Part shown: positions 6,682 to 12,567 of the stretch, piece after piece
Numbering within the stretch: position 1 is the stretch's first letter
Layout of the letters: the number at the start of each line of letters is the position of its first letter
Source of the DNA: Bacteroidota bacterium
GTDB taxonomy: Bacteria; Bacteroidota; Bacteroidia; Chitinophagales; Chitinophagaceae
Length of the DNA: 12,567 nucleotides
Reading direction: 5' to 3'
Assembly: GCA_023423015.1 (NCBI GenBank)
Contig: JAFAGE010000412.1
Coordinates: 1-12,567 of the forward strand
Translations under genes and position numbers: made by a program
Notes under the pieces: model-generated
Told to the model about the DNA's origin: nothing
What the model saw: the letters and a program-made list of their open reading frames with translations, nothing else
Databases searched by the model: none

Positions 6682-7287
6682 ATGAAAAGGATACTGAATC
6701 GTGCGCTTGCATCTGCCACACCTTTCGCAAAAATGATGTTCTTATTTATTGCGGCGGCTTTTTTGCAGCAATGCACCTATTCACAAACGAACGATAAAAA
6801 AGTAAAGCAATCTATGAACAACGAAAATAAACCAGCCAACCCGGTGTATTCGCGTAGCGACAGCAGCCAGGTGAGCCTGACGGAAGAAGAATGGAAGAAA
6901 GTGTTGCCGAAGGATGTGTATTACATCGCACGCCAGAAAGGAACAGAACGTCCGTGGTCGAGCAAGTATGAAGAATTCGATGAAAAGGGTACTTACTACT
7001 GCGCAGCCTGTGGTAACGCTTTGTTCATCAGTGATACAAAATTTGAGAGCGGTTGCGGATGGCCAAGCTTTTATCAGCCAATTTCAAAAGGCAGTGTGAT
7101 TTACGAAGCCGATAACAGCCATGGCATGAAGAGGACTGAAGTCATGTGTGGCCGCTGCAAATCACATCTTGGTCACGTGTTCGAAGATGGTCCCCCTCCA
7201 ACAGGCCTGAGGTACTGCATTAATGGAGTGGTGCTTGATTTCGAAAAGGCGAAAGAAGCTGAAAAGAAATACGAAGAAGGTAAATAG
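6682..7287 (+). CDS. msrB: Exported peptide-methionine (R)-S-oxide reductase
   Basis: 201 aa. MsrB reduces the R form of methionine sulfoxide in proteins. The core from about 65 shows the zinc CxxC pairs C107/C110 (YCAACG) and C156/C159 (CGRC), the resolving cysteine C125 in GCGWPSF, HGMKRTEV, and the catalytic cysteine C179 in RYCING. The family usually has RYCxNS; Gly replaces that Ser here. An N-terminal signal precedes the core: basic MKRILNR, hydrophobic MMFLFIAAAFL, then QQC at 29-31. Q at -1 makes this a poor lipobox, so it may be a lipoprotein or a type I secreted protein (possible cleavage after TYS, 32-34). A polar linker (36-62) follows. Either way the enzyme probably repairs oxidised envelope proteins. 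The two active-site cysteines would need an envelope reductant, since cytosolic thioredoxin is not available there. No msrA is next to it. Confidence 0.95.
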   Translation: MKRILNRALASATPFAKMMFLFIAAAFLQQCTYSQTNDKKVKQSMNNENKPANPVYSRSDSSQVSLTEEEWKKVLPKDVYYIARQKGTERPWSSKYEEFDEKGTYYCAACGNALFISDTKFESGCGWPSFYQPISKGSVIYEADNSHGMKRTEVMCGRCKSHLGHVFEDGPPPTGLRYCINGVVLDFEKAKEAEKKYEEGK

Positions 7288-7303
7288 GCAGCAATGCCTA
7301 TTT
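7282..7303. terminator. Bidirectional hairpin shared by msrB and the lipoprotein gene
   Basis: Perfect 8-base stem AAATAGGC / GCCTATTT around the loop AGCAAT. It can be extended by GAAG/CTTC across a 2-base bulge. It contains the TAG stop codons of both convergent genes (7285-7287 on plus, 7298-7300 on minus). T-rich sequence follows on both strands (TTTCTTCC on plus, TTTACCTTCTTC on minus), although without a pure T run. The convergent position makes a two-way terminator the natural reading. Confidence 0.7.
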
Positions 7304-7756
7304 CTTCCTGAGCAGTGAATCAGCACGCGAAAGCGCAGAAAAAATGCTGTCTCTCACACGTTCTACCCTTACCTGCTCATCGGCCAGGTATTTCATTCTT
7401 GTCGGAATATCATCCTGTGCCGTATCAATCACAAATTCATCCATCCAACGGTTCATGCCGTCTTCGGCACCCTTCAACGACGTGTACAGGTCCGAATAAG
7501 TAGCATGCAGGCTTCTTGCTGATGTACTTTTAAGTTTTTGCAGTGAATCGAGATCTTGTTGCACCTGTGTCCTGTAGCGCGAAAGTTTACCCATCTGCGC
7601 CATCGCGGTATCGTGTCCATTCATCACCACCTGGAACATTGAATCCTCAGGTGTTTTCGCAACATCAGAGAAACCGTCTTTTCTGTCGGTAGAAGGGTTG
7701 CTGCCGCAGGCAACGAAAATTATTGCTGCTGCGAACACGAGACATATTCTGAACAT
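7298..7756 (-). CDS. Small helical lipoprotein of unknown function
   Basis: 152 aa from the ATG at 7756. The N-terminus MFRICLVFAAAIIFVACGSN is a lipoprotein signal with the lipid-anchored cysteine at C17, followed by GSN, so the mature protein is probably envelope-bound. The mature part is almost all predicted helix, rich in charged residues, Gln, Met and Ser, with coiled-coil-like stretches (RTQVQQDLDSLQKLKS and VRVERVRDSIFSALSRADSL) and a conserved-looking core GMNRWMDEF. This layout resembles short Bacteroidota lipoproteins sometimes labelled 'viral A-type inclusion protein', a name with no functional meaning. No enzyme motif is visible. The frame extends to a GTG at 7780 that would add MQLFKSTF; the ATG version is preferred. 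It converges with msrB and diverges from paaZ, so it is probably a single-gene transcript. Confidence 0.82.
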   Translation of the reverse strand: MFRICLVFAAAIIFVACGSNPSTDRKDGFSDVAKTPEDSMFQVVMNGHDTAMAQMGKLSRYRTQVQQDLDSLQKLKSTSARSLHATYSDLYTSLKGAEDGMNRWMDEFVIDTAQDDIPTRMKYLADEQVRVERVRDSIFSALSRADSLLRKK

Positions 7757-7780
7757 AAATGTAGATTTGAATAACTGCAC

Positions 7781-7832
7781 AAGTTTAAACCAATAATGGC
7801 AATTACAGTATTTTCGTTAACCACTGCTTGCC
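7781..7832. promoter_or_regulatory. Divergent promoter region between the lipoprotein gene and paaZ
   Basis: This 52-base AT-rich gap must hold the paaZ promoter and part of the lipoprotein promoter. Near-matches to TAnnTTTG are present outward in both directions: TATTTTCG at 7809-7816 on plus (7 of 8) and TAAACTTG at 7787-7780 on minus (7 of 8). No -33 element or clear operator is seen. No PaaR/PaaX-type regulator gene is adjacent. Confidence 0.35.
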
Positions 7833-9875
7833 ATGAACAAACTACAAAATTACATAACAGGCAACTGGGTTGAAGGCGACGGCGATGGACAACCGCTTTA
7901 CGACGCAGTTTCGGGCAGCCTGATTGCCCATGCTTCTACCCAGGGTCTTGATTACTCAGCCATTCTTAAATACGCACGAGAAAAAGGCAACCCTGCCCTC
8001 CGGCGAATGACTTTTCACGAGCGTGGCCGTATGCTGAAAGGCCTGGCACTTCACCTGCAAAAACGCCTCGGGCTATTTTACACGATAAGCTACAAAACGG
8101 GAGCAACAAAAACCGATAGCTGGATTGATATTGAAGGCGGTATCGGCAACCTGTTTTCTTATGCATCACTTCGCAGAAAATTCAACGATGATCCATTTGC
8201 TATAGATGGCGAGGCTGTGAACCTGAGCAGGAACGGTAAATTTACCGCGCGACACATTATGGTTCCTAAAGAAGGTGTAGCCATTCACATCAATGCCTTC
8301 AATTTTCCGGTGTGGGGAATGCTGGAAAAAATTGCAGTTAACCTGCTGGCCGGCGTACCGGCTGTCGTTAAGCCGGCAACAATTACTTCTTTCCTCACGG
8401 AGGCCGTTGTTCGCGAAATCATTCGATCACAGATTCTTCCTGAGGGTGCGTTACAGTTGATCTGCGGTTCAGCAGGCGATCTGCTTGATCATGTTACTGC
8501 GCAGGACGTGGTAACATTCACCGGATCAGCAAGCACTGGGCTGAAACTAAAAACAGGCAGGGCAATTCTTGAAAATAATGTGCCCTTCAATATGGAGGCC
8601 GACTCGCTGAATTGCATCGTGCTCGGAACCGATGTGGAACCCGGCTCTCCGGAGTGGGACATCTTTCTCAAAGAAGTAAAAAAGGAAATGACTGTGAAGG
8701 CAGGGCAGAAATGCACTGCTATCCGACGAATTTTTGTTCCCGAAAACAAGATGGACGAAATATGGCGTGCGATCGCCAATGCGCTGAGCAAAACAGCTAT
8801 TGGAAACCCGCAGAATGAGAAGGTAAGAATGGGATCTCTTGCGGGAATTCAACAGCGCGAAGAAGTTCGTGAACAGGTAAAGAAGCTGCTTGCGGCCAGC
8901 CAGCTGGTATATGGCTCGCTCGACAGTGTACAGGTGATTGACGCGGATCCGGCAGTGGGAGCTTTCATCAGTCCGTTACTGCTGCTGAACGATAAGCCTT
9001 TTGCAAATGAGAATTCACATACGGTTGAAGCATTCGGGCCTGTGAGTACCATCATGCCCTACAAAACAGAAGCTGAAGCGCTGGAACTGGCGAACAAAGG
9101 AAAAGGTTCGCTGGTGTCCACAATCGTTACCGCCAGTCACCGCGTTGCGCGTGAATTTGTTTACGGTGCAGGAACTCATCATGGAAGAATATTAATTCTG
9201 AACAGCGAATGTGCCGCAGAGAGTACGGGCCACGGGTCTCCTTTGCCAAACCTGGTGCATGGTGGTCCCGGCCGGGCCGGAGGAGGTGAAGAGATGGGAG
9301 GAATTCGTGGAGTAAAGCACTACATGCAACGTGTTGCGTTGCAGGGTTCGCCTTCATTTATTACAGCGGTAACAAACAGCTACCACCAGCACGCACCTGT
9401 GATGGAAGACGAGAAACACCCTTTCAGGAAATATTTTGAAGAGCTACGTGTAGGCGATGCCGTTATTACAGGAAAAAGAACGATCACCGAAGCCGACATT
9501 GTGAACTTTGCGAATATCAGCTGGGATCATTTTTATGCTCACATCGATCATACGTCGCTGGAGGGAACAATGTTTGAAAAACCTGTAGCACATGGCTATT
9601 TTATTTTGAGTGCTGCTGCAGGCTTGTTTGTAGATGGAAAGAAGGGACCTGTACTACTGAATTATGGCATCGACGAGTGCCGTTTTTTGAAACCTGTGTA
9701 TGCGGGATCAACAATAGGGGTAAAACTTACCTGCAAAGAAAAAACAATACAGGACCAGAAAGATGAAAATGACATTCCCAAAGGAATAGTAAAATGGCTG
9801 GTGGAAGTCACAGACGAAACAGGCGAAGAAGTGGCCATTGCTACCATACTTACCATGGTGAGGAGAAAAAATTAA
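7833..9875 (+). CDS. paaZ: Bifunctional oxepin-CoA hydrolase / 3-oxo-5,6-dehydrosuberyl-CoA semialdehyde dehydrogenase
   Basis: 680 aa, nearly the same length as E. coli PaaZ. The N-terminal NADP-dependent aldehyde dehydrogenase domain (1 to about 520) has INAFNFPVWG, the cofactor stretch VTFTGSASTG, the general base E255 in NMEAD and the nucleophile C294 in AGQKCTA, at essentially the E. coli positions (256, 295). The C-terminal MaoC/hot-dog (R)-enoyl-CoA hydratase domain (about 530-680) has NISWDHFYAHID with the catalytic pair D565/H570 and AHGYFILSAAAGLF. The enzyme opens the oxepin-CoA ring in aerobic phenylacetyl-CoA breakdown and oxidises the resulting aldehyde, which otherwise cyclises to a dead-end product. 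Both active sites look intact, so it is a true fusion, not an ALDH-only or hydratase-only homologue. No ring epoxidase, isomerase or thiolase gene is in the window. It starts at ATG 7833; the downstream crotonase is 11 bases away. Confidence 0.96.
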   Translation: MNKLQNYITGNWVEGDGDGQPLYDAVSGSLIAHASTQGLDYSAILKYAREKGNPALRRMTFHERGRMLKGLALHLQKRLGLFYTISYKTGATKTDSWIDIEGGIGNLFSYASLRRKFNDDPFAIDGEAVNLSRNGKFTARHIMVPKEGVAIHINAFNFPVWGMLEKIAVNLLAGVPAVVKPATITSFLTEAVVREIIRSQILPEGALQLICGSAGDLLDHVTAQDVVTFTGSASTGLKLKTGRAILENNVPFNMEADSLNCIVLGTDVEPGSPEWDIFLKEVKKEMTVKAGQKCTAIRRIFVPENKMDEIWRAIANALSKTAIGNPQNEKVRMGSLAGIQQREEVREQVKKLLAASQLVYGSLDSVQVIDADPAVGAFISPLLLLNDKPFANENSHTVEAFGPVSTIMPYKTEAEALELANKGKGSLVSTIVTASHRVAREFVYGAGTHHGRILILNSECAAESTGHGSPLPNLVHGGPGRAGGGEEMGGIRGVKHYMQRVALQGSPSFITAVTNSYHQHAPVMEDEKHPFRKYFEELRVGDAVITGKRTITEADIVNFANISWDHFYAHIDHTSLEGTMFEKPVAHGYFILSAAAGLFVDGKKGPVLLNYGIDECRFLKPVYAGSTIGVKLTCKEKTIQDQKDENDIPKGIVKWLVEVTDETGEEVAIATILTMVRRKN

Positions 9876-9886
9876 AATGATGAATT

Positions 9887-10657
9887 ATGAATGGACAGCC
9901 TTATGTAAAGTCGGAAACGCACCAATCAATCACCACGATTGAGTTTTATCATCCACAGAGTAATTCGCTTCCTGCCACGCTGCTGCACGACCTTGCGCAG
10001 GCAATCCATCATGCGGGCATGGACTTCACAACAAAAGTCATCGTATTGCGGTCTGCCGGAGATCGTGCATTCTGTGCAGGTGCGTCGTTTGATGAACTTA
10101 CATCTTTAAAAACCCATGAAGATGGATTGAAATTTTTCAGCGGATTCGGGCATGTGATCAACGCCATGCGAAAATGTCCGAAGCTGATCATTGCCCGTGT
10201 TCAGGGAAAAAGCGTAGGAGGAGGAGTGGGTATTGTTGCTGCGGCCGACTATGCGATAGCAGTGGAAGGTGCAGAAATCAAACTCAGCGAGCTCTCGATC
10301 GGGTTTGGTCCTTTTGTAATTGCCCCGGCAGTTGAAAGAAAAATAGGCAAGTCTGCATTTTCATCCCTCGCCATCGATGCTACCATGTGGAGAAAAGCCG
10401 AATGGGCATTGCGTAAAGGATTGTTTTCGGAATTGCACCACACGAAAGAAGAAATGGATGAGTCGGTTTCGCGACTGGCACATGCCCTTTCTCATTCAAG
10501 TGTAGATGCAATGTCTGAACTGAAGCAGGTATTGTGGGCTGGCACTGAGCACTGGGACCAGTTGTTAACCGAACGCGCAGCAATCAGCGGGCGTCTTGCG
10601 CTTGGTGGATTCACCAGGGATGCTCTTGCTAAACTTGCCCGTAAATCAGGAACCTGA
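9887..10657 (+). CDS. Enoyl-CoA hydratase/isomerase family protein (crotonase)
   Basis: 256 aa crotonase-fold protein acting on an acyl-CoA thioester. The oxyanion-hole segments AFCAGASFDEL (61-71) and GKSVGGGVGIVAAADYAIA (107-125) are clear, with one catalytic-type glutamate, E135 in KLSELSIG (the Glu164 position of rat enoyl-CoA hydratase). The other classical glutamate (Glu144, in GGGxEL) is Gly115 here, as in some methylglutaconyl-CoA hydratase-like and isomerase members, so simple enoyl hydration cannot be assumed. The adjacent stretch GPFVIAPAVERKIG also recalls the methylglutaconyl-CoA hydratase group. It follows paaZ by 11 bases, and an in-frame stop just upstream fixes ATG 9887 as the first usable ATG. 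Context suggests a step in phenylacetate degradation (PaaF or PaaG role) or another acyl-CoA route such as leucine breakdown; neither is proven. Confidence 0.87.
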   Translation: MNGQPYVKSETHQSITTIEFYHPQSNSLPATLLHDLAQAIHHAGMDFTTKVIVLRSAGDRAFCAGASFDELTSLKTHEDGLKFFSGFGHVINAMRKCPKLIIARVQGKSVGGGVGIVAAADYAIAVEGAEIKLSELSIGFGPFVIAPAVERKIGKSAFSSLAIDATMWRKAEWALRKGLFSELHHTKEEMDESVSRLAHALSHSSVDAMSELKQVLWAGTEHWDQLLTERAAISGRLALGGFTRDALAKLARKSGT

Positions 10658-10660
10658 CAA

Positions 10661-11416
10661 TCAGATATTCAATCCGCCACAAACGCTGATCACCTGACCC
10701 GTAACGTACGAACCCATGTCGGATGCAAGGAATAAAGTTGCGTTTGCAATTTCTTCGCTTGTACCAAAACGACCCATCGGAATTTTTTCCATGAATGCTT
10801 TTGCGGCTTCACCTTCTTTCAGGTAGTGCGTCATATCAGTCTCGATAAAGCCGGGAGCAAGTGCATTGCAACGAATATTTCGGCTGCCCAGCTCATGCGC
10901 CATCGATTTTGTGAACCCGATGATGCCTGCCTTGCTGGCCGCATAGCTCGATTGTCCTGCATTGCCACGCATGCCGATAATCGAGCTCATGTTGATGATC
11001 GAACCCTTGCGAGCTTTCATCATGGGTCTGATCACCTGCTTTGTCATATTAAATACACTCTTGAGGTTGGTGGTGATTACGTCATCCCATTGTTGTTCGG
11101 TCATTCGAAGTAAAAGGTTGTCTTTCGATATCCCTGCGTTATTCACGCAGATATCTATCGTTCCAAACTCCTTAACTACCTCGTTTACCATAGATTCACT
11201 TTCAGTCAGAATACCTGCATTGCTCCGGTAAGCTTTTGCTTTTATGCCGAGATCAACAAGTTTTTTTTCGAGGTCAGCAGCTTTTTGTGCACTGCTTTCG
11301 CTTACATAGGAAAATGCAACATGGGCGCCGTGTTCTGCAAACTTAATGGCGATTGCTTCACCAATTCCACGCGCAGCTCCTGTTACAATGGCAACTTTGT
11401 TTTCGAGTAGTTTCAT
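10661..11416 (-). CDS. fabG: 3-oxoacyl-[acyl-carrier-protein] reductase
   Basis: 251 aa classical short-chain dehydrogenase. FabG reduces 3-oxoacyl-ACP with NADPH in each fatty acid elongation cycle. Visible: the nucleotide loop TGAARGIG (12-19), NNAG (92-95), and the catalytic tetrad N117, S145 (NMSSIIG), Y158 and K162 (YAASK), then APGFIETDM and the C-terminal VTGQVISVCGGLNI. The length and the block GISKDNLLLRMTEQQWDDVI are those of true FabG proteins. The adenine-contact region reads SNAGILTES where related proteins usually have SNAAD or NVTD, a small oddity. It lies 4 bases after the GH3-family gene and is surely co-transcribed with it. No acpP, fabD or fabF is adjacent, so it may be a second FabG copy or one devoted to a special pathway. 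It converges with the crotonase gene, with 3 bases between stops. Confidence 0.93.
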   Translation of the reverse strand: MKLLENKVAIVTGAARGIGEAIAIKFAEHGAHVAFSYVSESSAQKAADLEKKLVDLGIKAKAYRSNAGILTESESMVNEVVKEFGTIDICVNNAGISKDNLLLRMTEQQWDDVITTNLKSVFNMTKQVIRPMMKARKGSIINMSSIIGMRGNAGQSSYAASKAGIIGFTKSMAHELGSRNIRCNALAPGFIETDMTHYLKEGEAAKAFMEKIPMGRFGTSEEIANATLFLASDMGSYVTGQVISVCGGLNI

Positions 11417-11420
11417 GTAT

Positions 11421-12567
11421 TTAACTTAATCTTGAATTGACTTCGCTGTTCAGAATTTCTTCCACGTATGTACGCTCGTTACTCAACCTGGGAACTTTGT
11501 GCTGGCCACCAAGTTTACCCCGGCTCTTCAGCCATTCATTAAAAGTTCCCTTCTCCAATACGCGCATTACGGGCATGTTCAGTGCGATATTTTTGTAGCG
11601 TTTTGCCTCGTAGTCGCTGTTTAACGACTGCAATGCTTTGTCGAGTTCGCGTGTGAATACATCTATGTCATTCGGCTTCTTTTCAAACTCAACCAGCCAC
11701 TCATGTGCACCATTGCCTTCATCGCTAAAATATACAGGAGCGGCGGTATAATCATTCACGATTGCGTCGCATTTTTCACACGCCATGGAAATTGCGCGAT
11801 CCGTATTGTCTACAATTACCTCTTCTCCGAATGCATTGATATAATGTTTGATCCTTCCGCTAACTACAATGCGGAACGGTCTCAATGATGTAAAACGGAT
11901 GGTATCGCCCAGGAGATAGCGCCATAGCCCGCCATTGGTGCTGATTACAAGGGCGTAGTTTTTATCCAGTTCCACATCGTGCAAGCCGATTGTTTGCGGA
12001 TCTGGCTTTCCATACTCCTGTATTGGCATAAATTCCATGAAGATGCCATGGTCCACAAAAAGGAGCATGCCTTCTTCGTCCAGGTTTTCCTGGGCAGCAA
12101 TAAATCCTTCGCTGGCGTTGTAGGTTTCCTGGTAGAAGATTTTTTTGCCAATGATTTTATGAAACTGCTCACGGTATGGTTTAAACGAAACGCCGCCGTG
12201 AATATAGAGTTCGAGATTTGGCCATACATCGGCAATCGCCGATTTGCCAGTAATCTCAAGTATACGCTTGAATAAAACCAGCGTCCAGGTGGGAACTCCC
12301 GATATGGAGGTCACATTTTCCTTGATGGTCGATTCGGCGAGCCGTTCAATTTTCTCTTCCCACTCGTCCATAAGCGCAATACTCAGTTCGGGTGTTTTGA
12401 TCCACGATCCCCAGAAAGGTGAATTTTGTAGCAGAACCGCGCTGAGGTCGCCGTAATGCACTTCGTCGTTCACCTGGTGTATGTTGTGGCTACCGCCAAT
12501 AACTAATCCCTTCCCCGTGAGCAGATCCGAATCGGGGTTGTAGGCATAATAAAGGGTGAGCACATCC
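11421..12567 (-). CDS. GH3-family adenylate-forming protein (N-terminus beyond window)
   Basis: About 381 residues of a protein that continues past the right edge. The frame is open to the last base (DVLTLYYAYNPDSDLLTGKG), and the GTG at 12563 is an internal valine codon, not a start. GH3 proteins are ANL-superfamily enzymes of about 500 aa; plant members adenylate jasmonate or auxin and join it to an amino acid. Seen here: GLVIGGSH, the second nucleotide motif YNASEGF (about 12102-12122), GGLWRYLLGD (the YRxGD-like motif III, about 11904-11933), and a C-terminal domain ending GKLGGQHKVPRLSNER. The first P-loop-like motif would lie in the missing N-terminal ~120 residues. Bacterial members are widely annotated as 'GH3 auxin-responsive promoter', a misleading name carried over from plants. 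The substrate is unknown; the co-transcribed fabG hints at acyl chemistry, which is inference. Confidence 0.9.
   Translation of the reverse strand, partial: DVLTLYYAYNPDSDLLTGKGLVIGGSHNIHQVNDEVHYGDLSAVLLQNSPFWGSWIKTPELSIALMDEWEEKIERLAESTIKENVTSISGVPTWTLVLFKRILEITGKSAIADVWPNLELYIHGGVSFKPYREQFHKIIGKKIFYQETYNASEGFIAAQENLDEEGMLLFVDHGIFMEFMPIQEYGKPDPQTIGLHDVELDKNYALVISTNGGLWRYLLGDTIRFTSLRPFRIVVSGRIKHYINAFGEEVIVDNTDRAISMACEKCDAIVNDYTAAPVYFSDEGNGAHEWLVEFEKKPNDIDVFTRELDKALQSLNSDYEAKRYKNIALNMPVMRVLEKGTFNEWLKSRGKLGGQHKVPRLSNERTYVEEILNSEVNSRLS

Noticed and set aside
9877..9942. Overlapping 21-codon frame starting ATGATG just before the crotonase start
   Set aside because: It is out of frame with the crotonase, has no conserved features and ends within the real gene; most likely a by-product of an ATG-rich start region.
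10646..10657. TCAGG-AA-CCTGA inverted repeat at the crotonase stop codon
   Set aside because: A stem of at most 4 pairs with a tetraloop and no T run is too weak to call a terminator.
12561..12563. GTG as a translation start for the GH3-family gene
   Set aside because: The frame continues without a stop to the window edge and the family needs about 120 more N-terminal residues, so this GTG is an internal Val codon.

Overview
This window reads as ordinary chromosome of a Bacteroidota bacterium, most like the Chitinophagaceae/Sphingobacteriia side of the phylum. The evidence is the CysS, FabG, PaaZ and RlmD sequence styles, the near absence of Shine-Dalgarno sites (starts sit in A-rich or neutral contexts), TAnnTTTG-type -7 elements, and a GH3-family protein of the sort found in these bacteria. 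The species cannot be named from the sequence. I saw no rRNA, tRNA, CRISPR array, insertion sequence, phage gene or restriction/defence gene, and no gene-free stretch longer than about 171 bases.

Region 1 (1-6510, all minus strand) is a tightly packed housekeeping run. In transcription order it holds adk (adenylate kinase), rlmD (23S rRNA uracil-5-methyltransferase with TRAM and Fe-S motifs), two consecutive rhomboid intramembrane proteases, a membrane-anchored endonuclease/exonuclease/phosphatase protein, cysS (cysteinyl-tRNA synthetase), and the first codons of a further gene that may be a DNA-3-methyladenine glycosylase. Gaps are 9-63 bases, so much of it is probably co-transcribed.

Region 2 (6511-7780) has a 171-base divergent promoter region between adk and an exported methionine sulfoxide reductase B. 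That region carries two exact TAnnTTTG elements pointing outward, each with a GC-rich dyad where the -33 element would be. msrB converges on a small lipoprotein of unknown function, and the two genes share a hairpin that contains both stop codons.

Region 3 (7781-10657, plus strand) holds paaZ, the bifunctional oxepin-CoA hydrolase/aldehyde dehydrogenase of aerobic phenylacetate breakdown, followed 11 bases later by a crotonase-family enoyl-CoA hydratase/isomerase. The other phenylacetate genes (paaABCDE, paaK, paaJ, paaH) are not in the window.

Region 4 (10661-12567, minus strand) holds a GH3-family adenylate-forming enzyme, cut by the window edge at its N-terminus, followed 4 bases later by fabG (3-oxoacyl-ACP reductase). 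fabG converges on the crotonase gene with only 3 bases between stop codons.

No clearly new multi-gene system is visible. The items most worth a second look are the mirror-like adk/msrB promoter region, the GH3-fabG pair, the rhomboid-rhomboid-EEP run, and the orphan paaZ-crotonase pair whose crotonase lacks one catalytic glutamate.
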